NCBI GenBank assembly: GCA_964457225.1
Contig: CAYWEM010000004.1
Span: forward strand, 173,490-237,489
Reading direction: 5' to 3'
Length of the DNA stretch: 64,000 nucleotides
Source of the DNA: CAYWEM01 sp964457225
GTDB taxonomy: Bacteria; Acidobacteriota; Aminicenantia; UBA2199
Positions within the stretch are counted from its first letter, which is position 1. The number at the start of each line of letters is the position of its first letter. The translations under genes and the position numbers were made by a program. The notes under the pieces were generated by a model. That model saw only the letters and a list, made by a program, of their open reading frames with translations, was not told the DNA's origin and searched no databases. Below are positions 41,208-50,382 of the stretch, one piece after another.

Positions 41208-41236
41208 TTTACTAGCGGCCGGAGGTCGATTATAAT
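41208..41236 (+). promoter_or_regulatory. Promoter of the thpR-comM operon, leaderless geometry
   Basis: TTTACT (41208-41213), 17-base spacer, TATAAT (41231-41236), six bases to ATG 41243. GGAGGT at 41221-41226 lies inside the promoter and would not be on the mRNA. Confidence 0.55.
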
Positions 41237-41242
41237 GAAAAT

Positions 41243-41803
41243 ATGCGACTTTTCGTTGCCGTCGGTCTTTCTGAAAGGGTCAAGTCCGAGCTGATAACGG
41301 CCTGCACACCTCTGCGGGCCGCGGGTTGGCCGCTGCGCTGGTTGCCGGACTCGGCCCTGCACCTGACCCTGAATTTTATCGGCGAAGTTTCCCCGCAACT
41401 GGCTGAAAGAATCGAAAAAGAAATTCCGCTGGCCGCTGCGGCAACGCCTTCTTTTTTTTTGCGTTTTCGCGGCCTGGGACTGTTTGCCGGCGGAGGTCTG
41501 CCCCGGGTGCTCTGGGCCGGGGTGGAAAAGAGTACGACCCTGTCGAACCTGCAGGAGAGCCTGCGCAAAATCCTGATAGCATGCGGAATCAGCCTGGAAC
41601 AGCGTGATTATCATCCCCATGTCACCCTGGGCCGCGGCCGGGGGCGGCCGCTGCCGGCGCGGGCCGCCGACATCCTGGCGGAACGCTTCGACCAGGACCT
41701 GGGAGAAATGAGAGTGGACGCCTATCGGCTTTACCGCAGCAGTTTGACATCAAGCGGAGCGATTCACACGCTTATAAGGGAGGTGCCCCTTGTCGATGCA
41801 TGA
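41243..41803 (+). CDS. thpR: RNA 2',3'-cyclic phosphodiesterase (2H phosphoesterase)
   Basis: 186 residues. The two H-x-T/S-x motifs of the 2H superfamily are LHLTLNFIG near 40-48 and HPHVTLGR near 127-134. FVAVGLSERV at the start is typical of the LigT/ThpR group. It opens 2',3'-cyclic phosphates on RNA. It heads a long plus-strand operon; its 3' end overlaps plsY by 14 bases. Confidence 0.9.
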   Translation: MRLFVAVGLSERVKSELITACTPLRAAGWPLRWLPDSALHLTLNFIGEVSPQLAERIEKEIPLAAAATPSFFLRFRGLGLFAGGGLPRVLWAGVEKSTTLSNLQESLRKILIACGISLEQRDYHPHVTLGRGRGRPLPARAADILAERFDQDLGEMRVDAYRLYRSSLTSSGAIHTLIREVPLVDA

Positions 41804-42389
41804 AATCTGGTTCCTGGTCCTGGCTTACCTGCTTGGTTCCATTCCCTTCGGCTACCTGATATTTTTCCTGACTGAAAAAAAGGACATCAGGTTACTGGGC
41901 AGCGGCAATATCGGGGCCACCAACGTCCTGCGCAACAAAGGCAAGCTGGCCGGCTTCCTGACCCTGTTTCTCGATGCACTCAAGGGGGCTCTGCCGGTCA
42001 TTTACGGCCGCCAGCATTTCGAAGCCCCGGAAATACTGGCCCTGGCCGGACTGGCGGTGGTTGCGGGCCACATCTTCCCCGTTTTCCTCGCTTTTCGCGG
42101 CGGTAAGGGTGTAGGCACTTTCCTGGGCTTCTGGGCGCTTTTTGACTGGCGCATCATGGTGGTTTTCCTGGTGGTTTTCCTGTTGCTGGCGGTGCTGACC
42201 CGCTATGTATCACTGGCTTCCCTGAGCGCCGCCAGCGGCGTTTTCCTGGCCGCCCTGGTGCTCAAGGTGGAAGTGGTGGCCATGATCACATTGCTGATGG
42301 TTCTCCTCATTTTCCTGCGGCATCGGGAAAACATAAAACGCCTGCTGGACGGCCGGGAAAACCGCCTTAGCTTGAAGAAAAATGCCTGA
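41790..42389 (+). CDS. plsY: Glycerol-3-phosphate acyltransferase PlsY
   Basis: 199 residues. TTG 41790 is favoured by AGGGAGGT six bases upstream; ATG 41796 is the alternative. Five hydrophobic segments; conserved loops GSIPFGYLI near 17, GSGNIGATNVLR near 36-47 and FRGGKGVGTFLG near 103-114. It transfers acyl from acyl-phosphate to glycerol-3-phosphate at the inner membrane. GpsA, which makes its substrate, is encoded next with an 8-base overlap. Confidence 0.94.
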   Translation: MSMHEIWFLVLAYLLGSIPFGYLIFFLTEKKDIRLLGSGNIGATNVLRNKGKLAGFLTLFLDALKGALPVIYGRQHFEAPEILALAGLAVVAGHIFPVFLAFRGGKGVGTFLGFWALFDWRIMVVFLVVFLLLAVLTRYVSLASLSAASGVFLAALVLKVEVVAMITLLMVLLIFLRHRENIKRLLDGRENRLSLKKNA

Positions 42390-43380
42390 AATTCTGGTTG
42401 TCGGAGCCGGTTCCTGGGGGACGGCCTTTGCCGATTACCTGGCCCGCAGGGTCATGCCGGTTCGCATCTGGAGCAGGGAAGAAGAGTTGTTTCGGTCGAT
42501 TTCGCAACAGGGTCGGAATCCGTTGTTTCTCCCGGACATCGAACTGAGCAAAGACCTGACTGCGGTGCCTGAGCTGGAAGCCGCGGCCGCCCGCAGCGAA
42601 ATACTGGTGCTGGCCGTACCCTCCAAGTATTTCCGCGCCGTGCTGCTGCGCCTGCGGGAACATATCCTGCCCGGGGCGGTCTTGATAAACCTGTCCAAGG
42701 GCTTTGAGACCGACTCCCTGAAAACCCTTTCCCAGGTGGCGGAAGAAATCATGTCTCCGGCCGTCCTGGATCGCTGGCTGACCCTTTCCGGTCCTTCCTT
42801 TGCCGTTGAACTGGCCCGTTCCCACCCCACGGCCATGGTTGCCGCCTCGGTTAATCCCGGCCTGCGGAAGAGAATTCAGTATCTTTTTTCTTCCCAGGTA
42901 CTGCGGATTTACCGCAGTTCCGATCTTCGCGGAGTCGAAGTCGCCTCCTCGCTGAAAAACGTCATGGCCATCGCCTCCGGCCTGGTTTTCGGGCTGGGCT
43001 TCGGCTACAATACCACCGCCTCCCTGGTGACCAGGGGGAGCGTGGAAATCGCCCGGCTGGGCAGGTTCATGGGAGCGCGGCCGCGGACTTTCTGGGGGCT
43101 GGCCGGGATGGGGGACCTGATGCTGACCTGCTTCAGTCCATTGTCACGAAATTTCCGGCTGGGCGAAAAGATCGCGACCGGGAAAAGCCTGGCCGAAGCG
43201 GAAAAAGAAACGCTCATGGTGGCCGAGGGCGTGGAAACCTGCCGCGCCGCCCGGGAAATGAGCCGCCGATTCGATATCGAAATGCCGATAACCGAGGCGT
43301 TATACCGGGTGCTGTTCGAAGCCGCCGATCCGGCCGGAGTTTTAAAAAAACTGATGACTAGGAGCCTGAAAAGAGAATGA
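42382..43380 (+). CDS. gpsA: Glycerol-3-phosphate dehydrogenase [NAD(P)+]
   Basis: 332 residues. N-terminal GAGSWGTAFADYLA (GxGxxG/A) near 6-19; GPSFAVELARSHPTAMVAAS near 139-158; active lysine in SSLKNVMAIASGLVFGLGFG near 190-209; GLAGMGDLMLTC near 248-259. It makes sn-glycerol-3-phosphate from dihydroxyacetone phosphate for phospholipid synthesis. Coupled to plsY before it and overlapping the next start by four bases. Confidence 0.96.
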   Translation: MPEILVVGAGSWGTAFADYLARRVMPVRIWSREEELFRSISQQGRNPLFLPDIELSKDLTAVPELEAAAARSEILVLAVPSKYFRAVLLRLREHILPGAVLINLSKGFETDSLKTLSQVAEEIMSPAVLDRWLTLSGPSFAVELARSHPTAMVAASVNPGLRKRIQYLFSSQVLRIYRSSDLRGVEVASSLKNVMAIASGLVFGLGFGYNTTASLVTRGSVEIARLGRFMGARPRTFWGLAGMGDLMLTCFSPLSRNFRLGEKIATGKSLAEAEKETLMVAEGVETCRAAREMSRRFDIEMPITEALYRVLFEAADPAGVLKKLMTRSLKRE

Positions 43381-44936
43381 GTTGCAGTCTGATCATACAC
43401 CCTGATGGAGAGCGGAAAGAGATTGTCCTGGATCGGGATCGCCTGACCGTTGGCAAACTGCCCGGCAGTGAAATCCAGTTGAACGACGCCTCGGTATCCC
43501 GCCGCCATTGTCGCCTGATAAAAGAGGAAGGGACTTACCGGGTCATGGACCTGAACAGCACCAACGGCACTTATGTAAACGGGGTCAGGGTCAGCAGCCG
43601 CAGGCTGGAAGACGGTGATAAATTACTGCTCGGCCGCCTGGAACTGCAATTCCAATGCCGGGAAGCCATCCCGGCCGCCGCCGAAAGCGCCGGGGTGGAT
43701 ATTTCCCTGGTCGTGCCCCTGGCCGAATTTACCCGCCCGGATGAAGAGGAACCGCAGGCGGCGGTTGAGGAGCCGGGTTTTCTGCAGGCCTTGACTCATC
43801 TCAGCAAAGCCCTGATTGTGTCGGCCAACGTCCAGGACAGCCTGGCCAAAATCGCCGAATTGACCATGAAAATGATCAAGCCGGAACGCATCCTCTTTTT
43901 TTCCTATGACCGGGACCAGGATGATCTGGCACTGCTCTACCAGTTGGGGCACCGCCACGAAGAAACCGAGCCCTCGATCTCAAGGACCATAGCCTTGCAG
44001 GCCATTCATGAGAAAGCGGCCATACTCTCGGCCGACACCTGGAGTGATGACCGTTTTGACGAAGCCAAGAGCGTTATCCGCTTTCAGATAACATCGGCGC
44101 TCTCGGTGCCGATCTGGAACAAGGATTCCATTTACGGCCTGATTTATGCCGATACCACTCGTTTCACCCGGACTTTTTCCAAGCATGACATGGAAATTCT
44201 GACCATCCTGGCCAATTTTTCCGGAATGGTGCTGGAGGGTTTCCGCAACCTGGAGACACTTAACCGCGAACGCAGACTACGCAGCAGGCTGGAGCGTTAC
44301 CATTCCCCGGGAATAGTTTCCAGGCTGATGGCCGGAGGAGAGGACGAGGGAAGCGCCCAGCTTCCTTACCGGGATTGTGATGCCACGGTGCTTTTCCTGG
44401 ATATCGTCGCCTTTACTCCGCGAACCGAGAAAATGGATCCCAAGACCGTGGGAGACCTGCTGAACAATTTTTTTTCCGAAATGACCGACATCGTTTTCCG
44501 CCACAACGGCACCCTGGATAAATACATCGGGGACGGCATCATGGCGGTTTTCGGGGTCCCGTTTCCCTCTTCGGACCACGTTGAGGAAGCCCTGGCCGCG
44601 GCTCTCGGCATGCTGAACCGCAGCCGGGAACTCAACGACACGATTTTCGCCGCCGATCCCCTGCAGATCAGAATAGGGATTCACTGCGGACGCCTGATAG
44701 CCGGGGATTTCGGCTCTCCGCAGCGACTCGATTACACTGTGCTGGGTAACACGGTGAACATCGCTTCTCGTTTGGAGTCCGAGGTGGCGGACCCTGATGA
44801 AATAGTAGTCTCGGAGGAGGTGGTTCAGCGGGCCGGGCCGCAGTTCAGTTTCTCCGGATGCGTTCGGAAAAAACTCAGCGGCATGACCAAGTCGGTTTCG
44901 GTGTATCGCCTGCTGGGCATAAAGGAGGAATCATGA
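43377..44936 (+). CDS. FHA-GAF-class III adenylate/guanylate cyclase
   Basis: 519 residues. FHA domain about 15-90 (LPGSEIQLNDASVSRRHCRL and NSTNGTYVNG, phosphothreonine binding); GAF domain about 135-300; class III cyclase about 325-519 with metal Asp in VLFLDIVAFTPR and DKYIGDGIMAVFG, and RLDYTVLGNTVNIASRLES near 450. The Lys (DKYIG) and Asp (LDYT) base-reading pair favours ATP, so cAMP. Such proteins couple kinase signalling and a small-molecule input to cyclase output. Embedded in a lipid/RNA/MglA operon. Confidence 0.88.
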   Translation: MSCSLIIHPDGERKEIVLDRDRLTVGKLPGSEIQLNDASVSRRHCRLIKEEGTYRVMDLNSTNGTYVNGVRVSSRRLEDGDKLLLGRLELQFQCREAIPAAAESAGVDISLVVPLAEFTRPDEEEPQAAVEEPGFLQALTHLSKALIVSANVQDSLAKIAELTMKMIKPERILFFSYDRDQDDLALLYQLGHRHEETEPSISRTIALQAIHEKAAILSADTWSDDRFDEAKSVIRFQITSALSVPIWNKDSIYGLIYADTTRFTRTFSKHDMEILTILANFSGMVLEGFRNLETLNRERRLRSRLERYHSPGIVSRLMAGGEDEGSAQLPYRDCDATVLFLDIVAFTPRTEKMDPKTVGDLLNNFFSEMTDIVFRHNGTLDKYIGDGIMAVFGVPFPSSDHVEEALAAALGMLNRSRELNDTIFAADPLQIRIGIHCGRLIAGDFGSPQRLDYTVLGNTVNIASRLESEVADPDEIVVSEEVVQRAGPQFSFSGCVRKKLSGMTKSVSVYRLLGIKEES

Positions 44937-45712
44937 AGCTAAAAATCAGCGCCGTTTTCCTGGTCCTGGCCTTTGTCTTGCTTGCCTGCGGAGGGGGCCG
45001 ACGGACCGATTCCGGAGCCATGGCCACTGATTCGCCCGAGTACCTGATGAACGAGGGCTTCATGCACCTCAACCAGGGGCAGCTTGACCAGGCGGAGAGA
45101 AAATTGCTGGCCGCAGTGCGGAAAAACCCTCAACTGTTCGGCGCCCATAACGCCCTGGGCATTATTTACGCTTACCGTCGCGATTTTTCTGCCGCATTGC
45201 GGCAATTCAGACAGGTACTCAACCTGAATCCCGATTTTTTCGATGCCTACAATTCCCTGGGCATGGTGTACAGCGAGATGGGCGAATTCGACCTGGCCCG
45301 GGAAAACCTGCTGATTGCGGCTAATTCCACCCGCTACCGGACGCCTGAGAACGCCTTCGCCAACCTCGCCCTGCTGGAAAGCAGGCTTAACCGCTGGGAG
45401 GCGGCCTTGCGCTATATCGACAAGGGCCTGGAGCTGAACAAGCGCTTTGCCCCCCTGCACAATCTCAAGGGCATTGTCATGGAAAACACGGGCCAGTTGA
45501 GGGAAGCAGTCCGGCATTTCGAGAACGCGATTTCGAACTTGGTTGAACCGGAACCGGAATACCTTTTCAACCTGGGCCGTGTGACGATGAAAACAGGAGA
45601 CCGGGGCCGGGCGCTGGATTACCTGGAAAAGGCCCTGGTCGCGGCCGGGGATGACTTTCTCAAGCAGGAAATAAACAAGCTGATCAAAAGCATTCAGGAC
45701 GGAAAGCAATGA
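44933..45712 (+). CDS. TPR-repeat lipoprotein
   Basis: 259 residues from ATG 44933 with AAGGAGGAA upstream. Lipobox LLAC at Cys19, then five or six tetratricopeptide repeats (AERKLLAAVRKNPQLFGAHN, ALRQFRQVLNLNPDFFDAYN, and so on) to the end. Plan and size resemble PilF/PilW, the outer-membrane pilotin-like lipoprotein of type IV pili, which would fit with MglA and PilZ in the window; but no pilus genes are present, so this is a weak inference. Confidence 0.8.
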   Translation: MKLKISAVFLVLAFVLLACGGGRRTDSGAMATDSPEYLMNEGFMHLNQGQLDQAERKLLAAVRKNPQLFGAHNALGIIYAYRRDFSAALRQFRQVLNLNPDFFDAYNSLGMVYSEMGEFDLARENLLIAANSTRYRTPENAFANLALLESRLNRWEAALRYIDKGLELNKRFAPLHNLKGIVMENTGQLREAVRHFENAISNLVEPEPEYLFNLGRVTMKTGDRGRALDYLEKALVAAGDDFLKQEINKLIKSIQDGKQ

Positions 45713-46977
45713 AACCTGCTTTTTTTGTTTTTTTCGTCCTGGCCTCCCTGATACCGGCTCAGGCCGTCGCCGCCTCCGACCAGGAAAGACCGGCCCGGGA
45801 GCAGGCCGAATCACAGGTGCTGGAAATACTGCGCAGCGGCCTGGCTGAAGTCAATCGCCAGAACACTCCGGATGCTCACCGGACGGCATTGGCCCGCCTG
45901 CTGGCCCGGGCCGCGGCCGGAGTCGCTGAACCGATTCAAGCGGAAATCGCCGCCCTGGCCGCCAAGGTCAACAGTGCTGAAAGCGGGTTTGAGTACGGTT
46001 TAACTTCAAGAGAAAAAGGAGTTCTGCCGACCCTGTTTTTCGTGCCGGGTGAATCCGCCCGGGACTATGCCGGCTTCTTCGTGGTCAGAATTGACCAGGC
46101 GGCGTCCCGGCGGTCTGAAAAGATGTTCCGGGCCTTGCGCGGTCTGGAGATAAAGAACGTGTCCGCCTCGGTGCCGACCCGGATTTACGGAGGCGGCGAC
46201 CTGTTCCGGGTGGCGGACTTTGTCATGGCCGCTCCCGAGCAAAGCAGGTTCAAGGTGCATAACGCCCTGGTACTGCCCCGCTTCGGGGCGGATGAAAGCG
46301 AAGGTTTTTTCCAGGTCATCCTGCTGCGCAACCTGGAGCAAATCCGATTTCAGGATCAGGTTCTGCCGCTCTGGAAAAAACTGCTTGGCCGGGATCAGAA
46401 AATGGAGTCCGGTTTCTCGGCTTACCTGGACAACCTGCTGCTGCACCGTCAGGCTCACGCCCTGGGGCCTGTTTTTACCAGCCGGCGCCAGGAAACTCCG
46501 GAAACAGTTGACCAGGCCTTGAAGGAACTGGCCGCTCCGGCGGAGGAACTGAAGGCCTGGGCTGTCGCGGCCGCCGCCGGGCCGGAAATGGAACGGCTGG
46601 GACTGCTGGAAAACGTTTCTGCGGGCCACTTGGAGGCCGCCCTGATCGCCGCCCTGCTGGCGGATCTTCATCCCACCGCCGGGCCCGCCGCCCGGGCGGC
46701 GGCCGTGGCCGGCCTGCAGTTCATGCTGGAGCAGGGACTCCTTCTGTATGACCTGAGCCGCGGCCGGCTGGTCCGAAGCGAGGCGCTGATGGCTCCAGCC
46801 ATGCTGGAACTGGCTGAATCCCTGGCCCAGTTCCAGGTCAGCGGCAATTACAGCGGATTGCTTCGCTTCCTTGGACCTTTGCAGGAGCCGGGGCCGGAGT
46901 TGCTGGAAATAGAAAGACAGGTTTTGTCCTGCCTTGAACAGGCCGGGGCGGGAATAAATTCAGCCCGGGCGGATTGA
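45709..46977 (+). CDS. Exported protein of unknown function
   Basis: 422 residues, overlapping the TPR gene stop by four bases. Signal peptide ends near AQAVAAS. Largely helical and Ala/Leu/Glu rich; a central stretch GVLPTLFFVPGESARDYAGF and a C-terminal helical part. No motif recognised. It is co-translated with the TPR lipoprotein and so likely a periplasmic partner. Confidence 0.6.
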   Translation: MKPAFFVFFVLASLIPAQAVAASDQERPAREQAESQVLEILRSGLAEVNRQNTPDAHRTALARLLARAAAGVAEPIQAEIAALAAKVNSAESGFEYGLTSREKGVLPTLFFVPGESARDYAGFFVVRIDQAASRRSEKMFRALRGLEIKNVSASVPTRIYGGGDLFRVADFVMAAPEQSRFKVHNALVLPRFGADESEGFFQVILLRNLEQIRFQDQVLPLWKKLLGRDQKMESGFSAYLDNLLLHRQAHALGPVFTSRRQETPETVDQALKELAAPAEELKAWAVAAAAGPEMERLGLLENVSAGHLEAALIAALLADLHPTAGPAARAAAVAGLQFMLEQGLLLYDLSRGRLVRSEALMAPAMLELAESLAQFQVSGNYSGLLRFLGPLQEPGPELLEIERQVLSCLEQAGAGINSARAD

Positions 46978-46987
46978 CCGGTTCGGC

Positions 46988-48079
46988 ATGGAAAAAACGG
47001 TTTTTTCCGACCTGGATCGCCCCCGGGCCGCCGAGCTTTTCAAGGCGGCCGGGTTCAAATCCTACGTACTGAACCAGGTCTGGCAATGGTTTTACGAAAA
47101 AAACTCTTATGACCCCCAATCCTGGAGCAATATAGGGAAAAATGACCGCCTGCTGTTAGACGATATGTTTGTTTTTTCTCCGGATCAACTGCTTGAGATC
47201 AGGGACGCCGGCTCCCGGGCCAGTAAACTGCTGCTGCGACTGCGTGACGGAGTGCGCCTGGAAAGTGTTCTGATCAGGGAACGCGGCCATGCTACCTTCT
47301 GCCTTTCCAGCCAGGCTGGTTGCGCATTGGGTTGCGCTTTCTGCGCCACCGGAGCCCTGGGTTTTCAGCGCAATCTAAGCCGCGGGGAAATCGTAGACCA
47401 ATTCCGTCTTTTGCAGGGTTTACTGCCTCCAGGGCGCAGCAGCCGCAACCTCGTATTCATGGGCATGGGTGAACCACTGCTCAACCTGGATGCGCTCATC
47501 AGCGCCATTGAAACGCTATCCGGCCCCGACGGCCCGGGTTTGGCCCCCAGGCGCATAACCGTATCCACGGTCGGCTTTGTTCCTGCTTTGCGACGACTGG
47601 AAGCAGCCTGCCCGGGCGTGAAGATCGCCGTTTCCCTGAATGCCGCTGACCAGCAAAGCAGGCAGCGGCTGATGCCTGCCGCCGCCCGCCAGGACCTGGG
47701 CGAACTGCTGGACTACCTGCGCCGGCCCAGGCGCAGTCGGGTAACCTTCGCCTACGTTCTGCTTGCCGGGGTCAATGACGACAGGCAAAGCGCCGGAAAA
47801 CTGGCCCGGCTGCTCAGGGGCATTCCCTGCAAGATCAACCTGATTCCCTTCAACACTGTGCCGGGCTTGTCTTTCTGTTCTCCGGAAGAGGCCCGGGTAA
47901 GTGAGTTCCAGGAAATTCTGGCCGCCGCCGGCTTCACCGCCATGGTTCGCTGGTCGAAAGGACGGGAAAACGGCGCCGCCTGCGGCCAGCTGGCCGGCGG
48001 AACCGGTTGGAACGACCGGCGGATTGACATGCTCCGGAACTCGTGCGACAATAAACCGGGGTTGCCAGAAAAATGCTGA
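46988..48079 (+). CDS. rlmN: 23S rRNA/tRNA adenine-C2 methyltransferase RlmN
   Basis: 363 residues. Radical SAM C112-x3-C116-x2-C119 (GCALGCAFCATG), LVFMGMGEPLLN near 157-168, ITVSTVG near 194, and the methyl-carrying Cys in RENGAACGQLAGG near 333-345. Both cysteines needed for the RlmN/Cfr mechanism are thus present. It methylates A2503 of 23S rRNA and A37 of some tRNAs. The 3' end overlaps mglA by seven bases. Confidence 0.94.
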   Translation: MEKTVFSDLDRPRAAELFKAAGFKSYVLNQVWQWFYEKNSYDPQSWSNIGKNDRLLLDDMFVFSPDQLLEIRDAGSRASKLLLRLRDGVRLESVLIRERGHATFCLSSQAGCALGCAFCATGALGFQRNLSRGEIVDQFRLLQGLLPPGRSSRNLVFMGMGEPLLNLDALISAIETLSGPDGPGLAPRRITVSTVGFVPALRRLEAACPGVKIAVSLNAADQQSRQRLMPAAARQDLGELLDYLRRPRRSRVTFAYVLLAGVNDDRQSAGKLARLLRGIPCKINLIPFNTVPGLSFCSPEEARVSEFQEILAAAGFTAMVRWSKGRENGAACGQLAGGTGWNDRRIDMLRNSCDNKPGLPEKC

Positions 48080-49023
48080 TCAATCACGCTACCAAGCAAG
48101 TTACTGCAAAAATCGTTTATTACGGGGCTGGTTTATGCGGCAAGACCACCAACCTGTTTCACATTCACGCGGTTACCAACCCGGCTTCCCGCGGTGAACT
48201 GGTCAGCATGGAAACGGAAATCGAGCGAACTCTCTTTTTTGATTTACTGCCGATAAACGTCGGTCTGGTCAAGGGTTATCAGACCAAGTTTCAGCTCTAC
48301 ACCGTTCCCGGCCAGATTTTTTACGATTCGACCCGCAAGCTCGTCTTGAAAGGCGCCGACGGCATCGTGTTCGTGGCCGATTCCCAAGAGCTCATGGAAG
48401 AAACAAACCTGGAGAGTTATCAGAACCTGAACGAACACCTTGATTTTTACGGGGTGAACCTGGAACAGATTCCCCTGGTTTTTCAATACAACAAGCGTGA
48501 TTTAAAAAACATCCTGGCCATTGAGCGCCTGAATCGTGTGCTGAACGAATTGAACCGCCCGTATTTCTCCGCGGTCGCCACCAAGGGCACCGGGGTGATC
48601 GAAACCCTGCGGGAAATCGCCGGCCTGACCCTGGCCAAGGTCAAGGAAACCCTTGAACATGACCGCTTGCAGGCGGAAAAGGTCAAAGTCAGCTTTGCCA
48701 TTGAAAAACAACCGGCACCGGCAAAAACACTCGAAAAAACCGACAGCGAAGCCGTACCGGAAAGTCCGCCGGCTCCGCCGCAGGAAAAGCCGGTCGAGGA
48801 AAAACCCCTGGAACCGTTACGCCCCAGCGCCCTGTTGAAGGCGGACCTGCTGAAAGAGCTGGAAGATCCCAGTCGGGTGACCATCATAGAACGACTGGCG
48901 GTTAACGGCGGCGGAGTTCAGATCGATGTCAGCGACGGCCAGGGACAGGTGCTTAAATCGTTCCGGGTCGCGGTCAATGAAAACACCAGGAAGATAAACC
49001 TGATTCTCGATGTCAAGAGGTAA
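48073..49023 (+). CDS. mglA: MglA-type small Ras-like GTPase with C-terminal extension
   Basis: 316 residues. P-loop GAGLCGKTTN at 18-27; ETEIERTLFFDLLPI switch region; TVPGQIFYDSTRKLVLKGADG (switch II, split) ; NKRDL for guanine. Canonical MglA is about 195 residues; here another 120 follow, Pro/Glu-rich near 215-255 then a compact domain ending NLILDVKR. MglA sets cell polarity for gliding or type IV pili. The MglB partner is not in this window. The extended form is unusual enough to note. Confidence 0.88.
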   Translation: MLINHATKQVTAKIVYYGAGLCGKTTNLFHIHAVTNPASRGELVSMETEIERTLFFDLLPINVGLVKGYQTKFQLYTVPGQIFYDSTRKLVLKGADGIVFVADSQELMEETNLESYQNLNEHLDFYGVNLEQIPLVFQYNKRDLKNILAIERLNRVLNELNRPYFSAVATKGTGVIETLREIAGLTLAKVKETLEHDRLQAEKVKVSFAIEKQPAPAKTLEKTDSEAVPESPPAPPQEKPVEEKPLEPLRPSALLKADLLKELEDPSRVTIIERLAVNGGGVQIDVSDGQGQVLKSFRVAVNENTRKINLILDVKR

Positions 49024-50380
49024 ACCTCTACTTGCAATTCTCCTCCTGCTGATCTCGGCGGCCTGTAGTGTTCGGGAGGTCCGGCATGTAGACCCGGAGC
49101 CGGAAGTGCCGCCTCACCTCCAGCGCAGCCGCGAGCACCTGGCCGAGGGAGAAAGACTGCTGGCCGCTGACCGGGCCACAGAAGCCCGCCTGCATTTCGA
49201 CCGGGCGCTTGATATTCTGCTCGACAGCGCTTCAACTTCAGATGATCACCGGGAGTTGTTGGACGGTGTTGTCGAGCAGGTCTCTCAGCTCGAATTACTC
49301 TACTTTCTCGACCGGGCCGAAGAACCCGGCGGCCGGGAAAATTCCTTTCTGGACGAGGTTCTTTCCGCTCCGCTTTTTGACCCGTCCGGGCGTGAATTGC
49401 TGGAATTACAGCGGCTGGAAGCCGCCCGGGGCCGGGTATACGACTTGCCGGTGGTGATCAACAGCCGGGTGGCGGCTTTTTTAACGGCCTTCCAGGGGAC
49501 CAGGCAGTCCCCGATCCAGGAGGCCTTGAACCGGGCCCAGCCATTTCTGGCTGATTTCAGAAAGATTTTCCGCGATCAGGGCCTGCCGGAGGACCTGGTT
49601 TACCTGCCGATCATTGAAAGCGGCTTCCGCACCCATGCCGTTTCCCGGGCTCGGGCCACCGGCATGTGGCAGTTCATGGCCGCAACGGCCCGGCTCTTCG
49701 GCCTGCGGGTCGACTGGCAGGTGGATGAAAGGTTGGATCCCTACAAGTCAGCCCAGGCCGCGGCCCGCTACCTGTCCCACCTCTACGACACTTTTTCCGA
49801 CTGGTACCTGGTTCTGGCCGCTTACAACGCCGGCCCCGGAAGGATACAGGGAGCAATCAGGAGGGTGGGGAAAAAGGATTTCTTCGCCATTGCCTCCGGC
49901 CGCATCCTGAAACAGGAAACCAGGAACTACGTGCCTGCTTTCCTGGCTTCACTGATCATTGCCAGGGATCCGGAAGGCCACGGTTTCACCCTGAACGGCC
50001 GGGAGTCGCCTTTTGCCGGCAGCAGGCAGGTTGCGGTCCCTTCTCCGGTCAGTCTGGACGCCCTGGCCGCGGCCAGCGGAATCGATAAAAGCGAGATAAA
50101 GAGACTCAACCCCGAATTACTTCAGGACTTTACTCCCTTCAACCAGCAATCCTACGAAATCCGCCTGCCGCTGCAGGCGGAAACCGCCCGACTGGCTGAT
50201 TTACGGCGCCTGCCCCCGGAAAAGGAACTCTTTGTCGGCTGGTACCAGGTAAAGAAGGGCGACACTCTCTACAGCATCGCCCAGCGGCACCGGACCAGCG
50301 TGGAACGCCTGAAAAAGGCCAACAAGCTGCGTTCCAACCTTATCAAGCCGGGACAGCAGATCCTGATTCCCAGGGGCTGA
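49010..50380 (+). CDS. MltD-like membrane-bound lytic transglycosylase with LysM
   Basis: 456 residues, start overlapping mglA by 14 bases. Lipobox ISAAC at Cys19. The SLT domain near 185-320 has the catalytic Glu in PIIESGFRTHAVSRARATGMWQ (split), NAGPGRI and ETRNYVPAFLA. A C-terminal LysM (YQVKKGDTLYSIAQRHRTSV, then NKLRSNLIKPGQQILIP) binds glycan. It cleaves peptidoglycan by forming 1,6-anhydro ends. An N-terminal 120-residue helical part is extra. Confidence 0.9.
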   Translation: MSRGKPLLAILLLLISAACSVREVRHVDPEPEVPPHLQRSREHLAEGERLLAADRATEARLHFDRALDILLDSASTSDDHRELLDGVVEQVSQLELLYFLDRAEEPGGRENSFLDEVLSAPLFDPSGRELLELQRLEAARGRVYDLPVVINSRVAAFLTAFQGTRQSPIQEALNRAQPFLADFRKIFRDQGLPEDLVYLPIIESGFRTHAVSRARATGMWQFMAATARLFGLRVDWQVDERLDPYKSAQAAARYLSHLYDTFSDWYLVLAAYNAGPGRIQGAIRRVGKKDFFAIASGRILKQETRNYVPAFLASLIIARDPEGHGFTLNGRESPFAGSRQVAVPSPVSLDALAAASGIDKSEIKRLNPELLQDFTPFNQQSYEIRLPLQAETARLADLRRLPPEKELFVGWYQVKKGDTLYSIAQRHRTSVERLKKANKLRSNLIKPGQQILIPRG

Positions 50381-50382
50381 GC

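Noticed and set aside
41235..41294. Short ORF starting in the thpR -10 box behind GGAGGT (19 codons, other frame)
   Set aside because: It would need transcription from further upstream, and the promoter places the mRNA start after it; no support beyond spacing.
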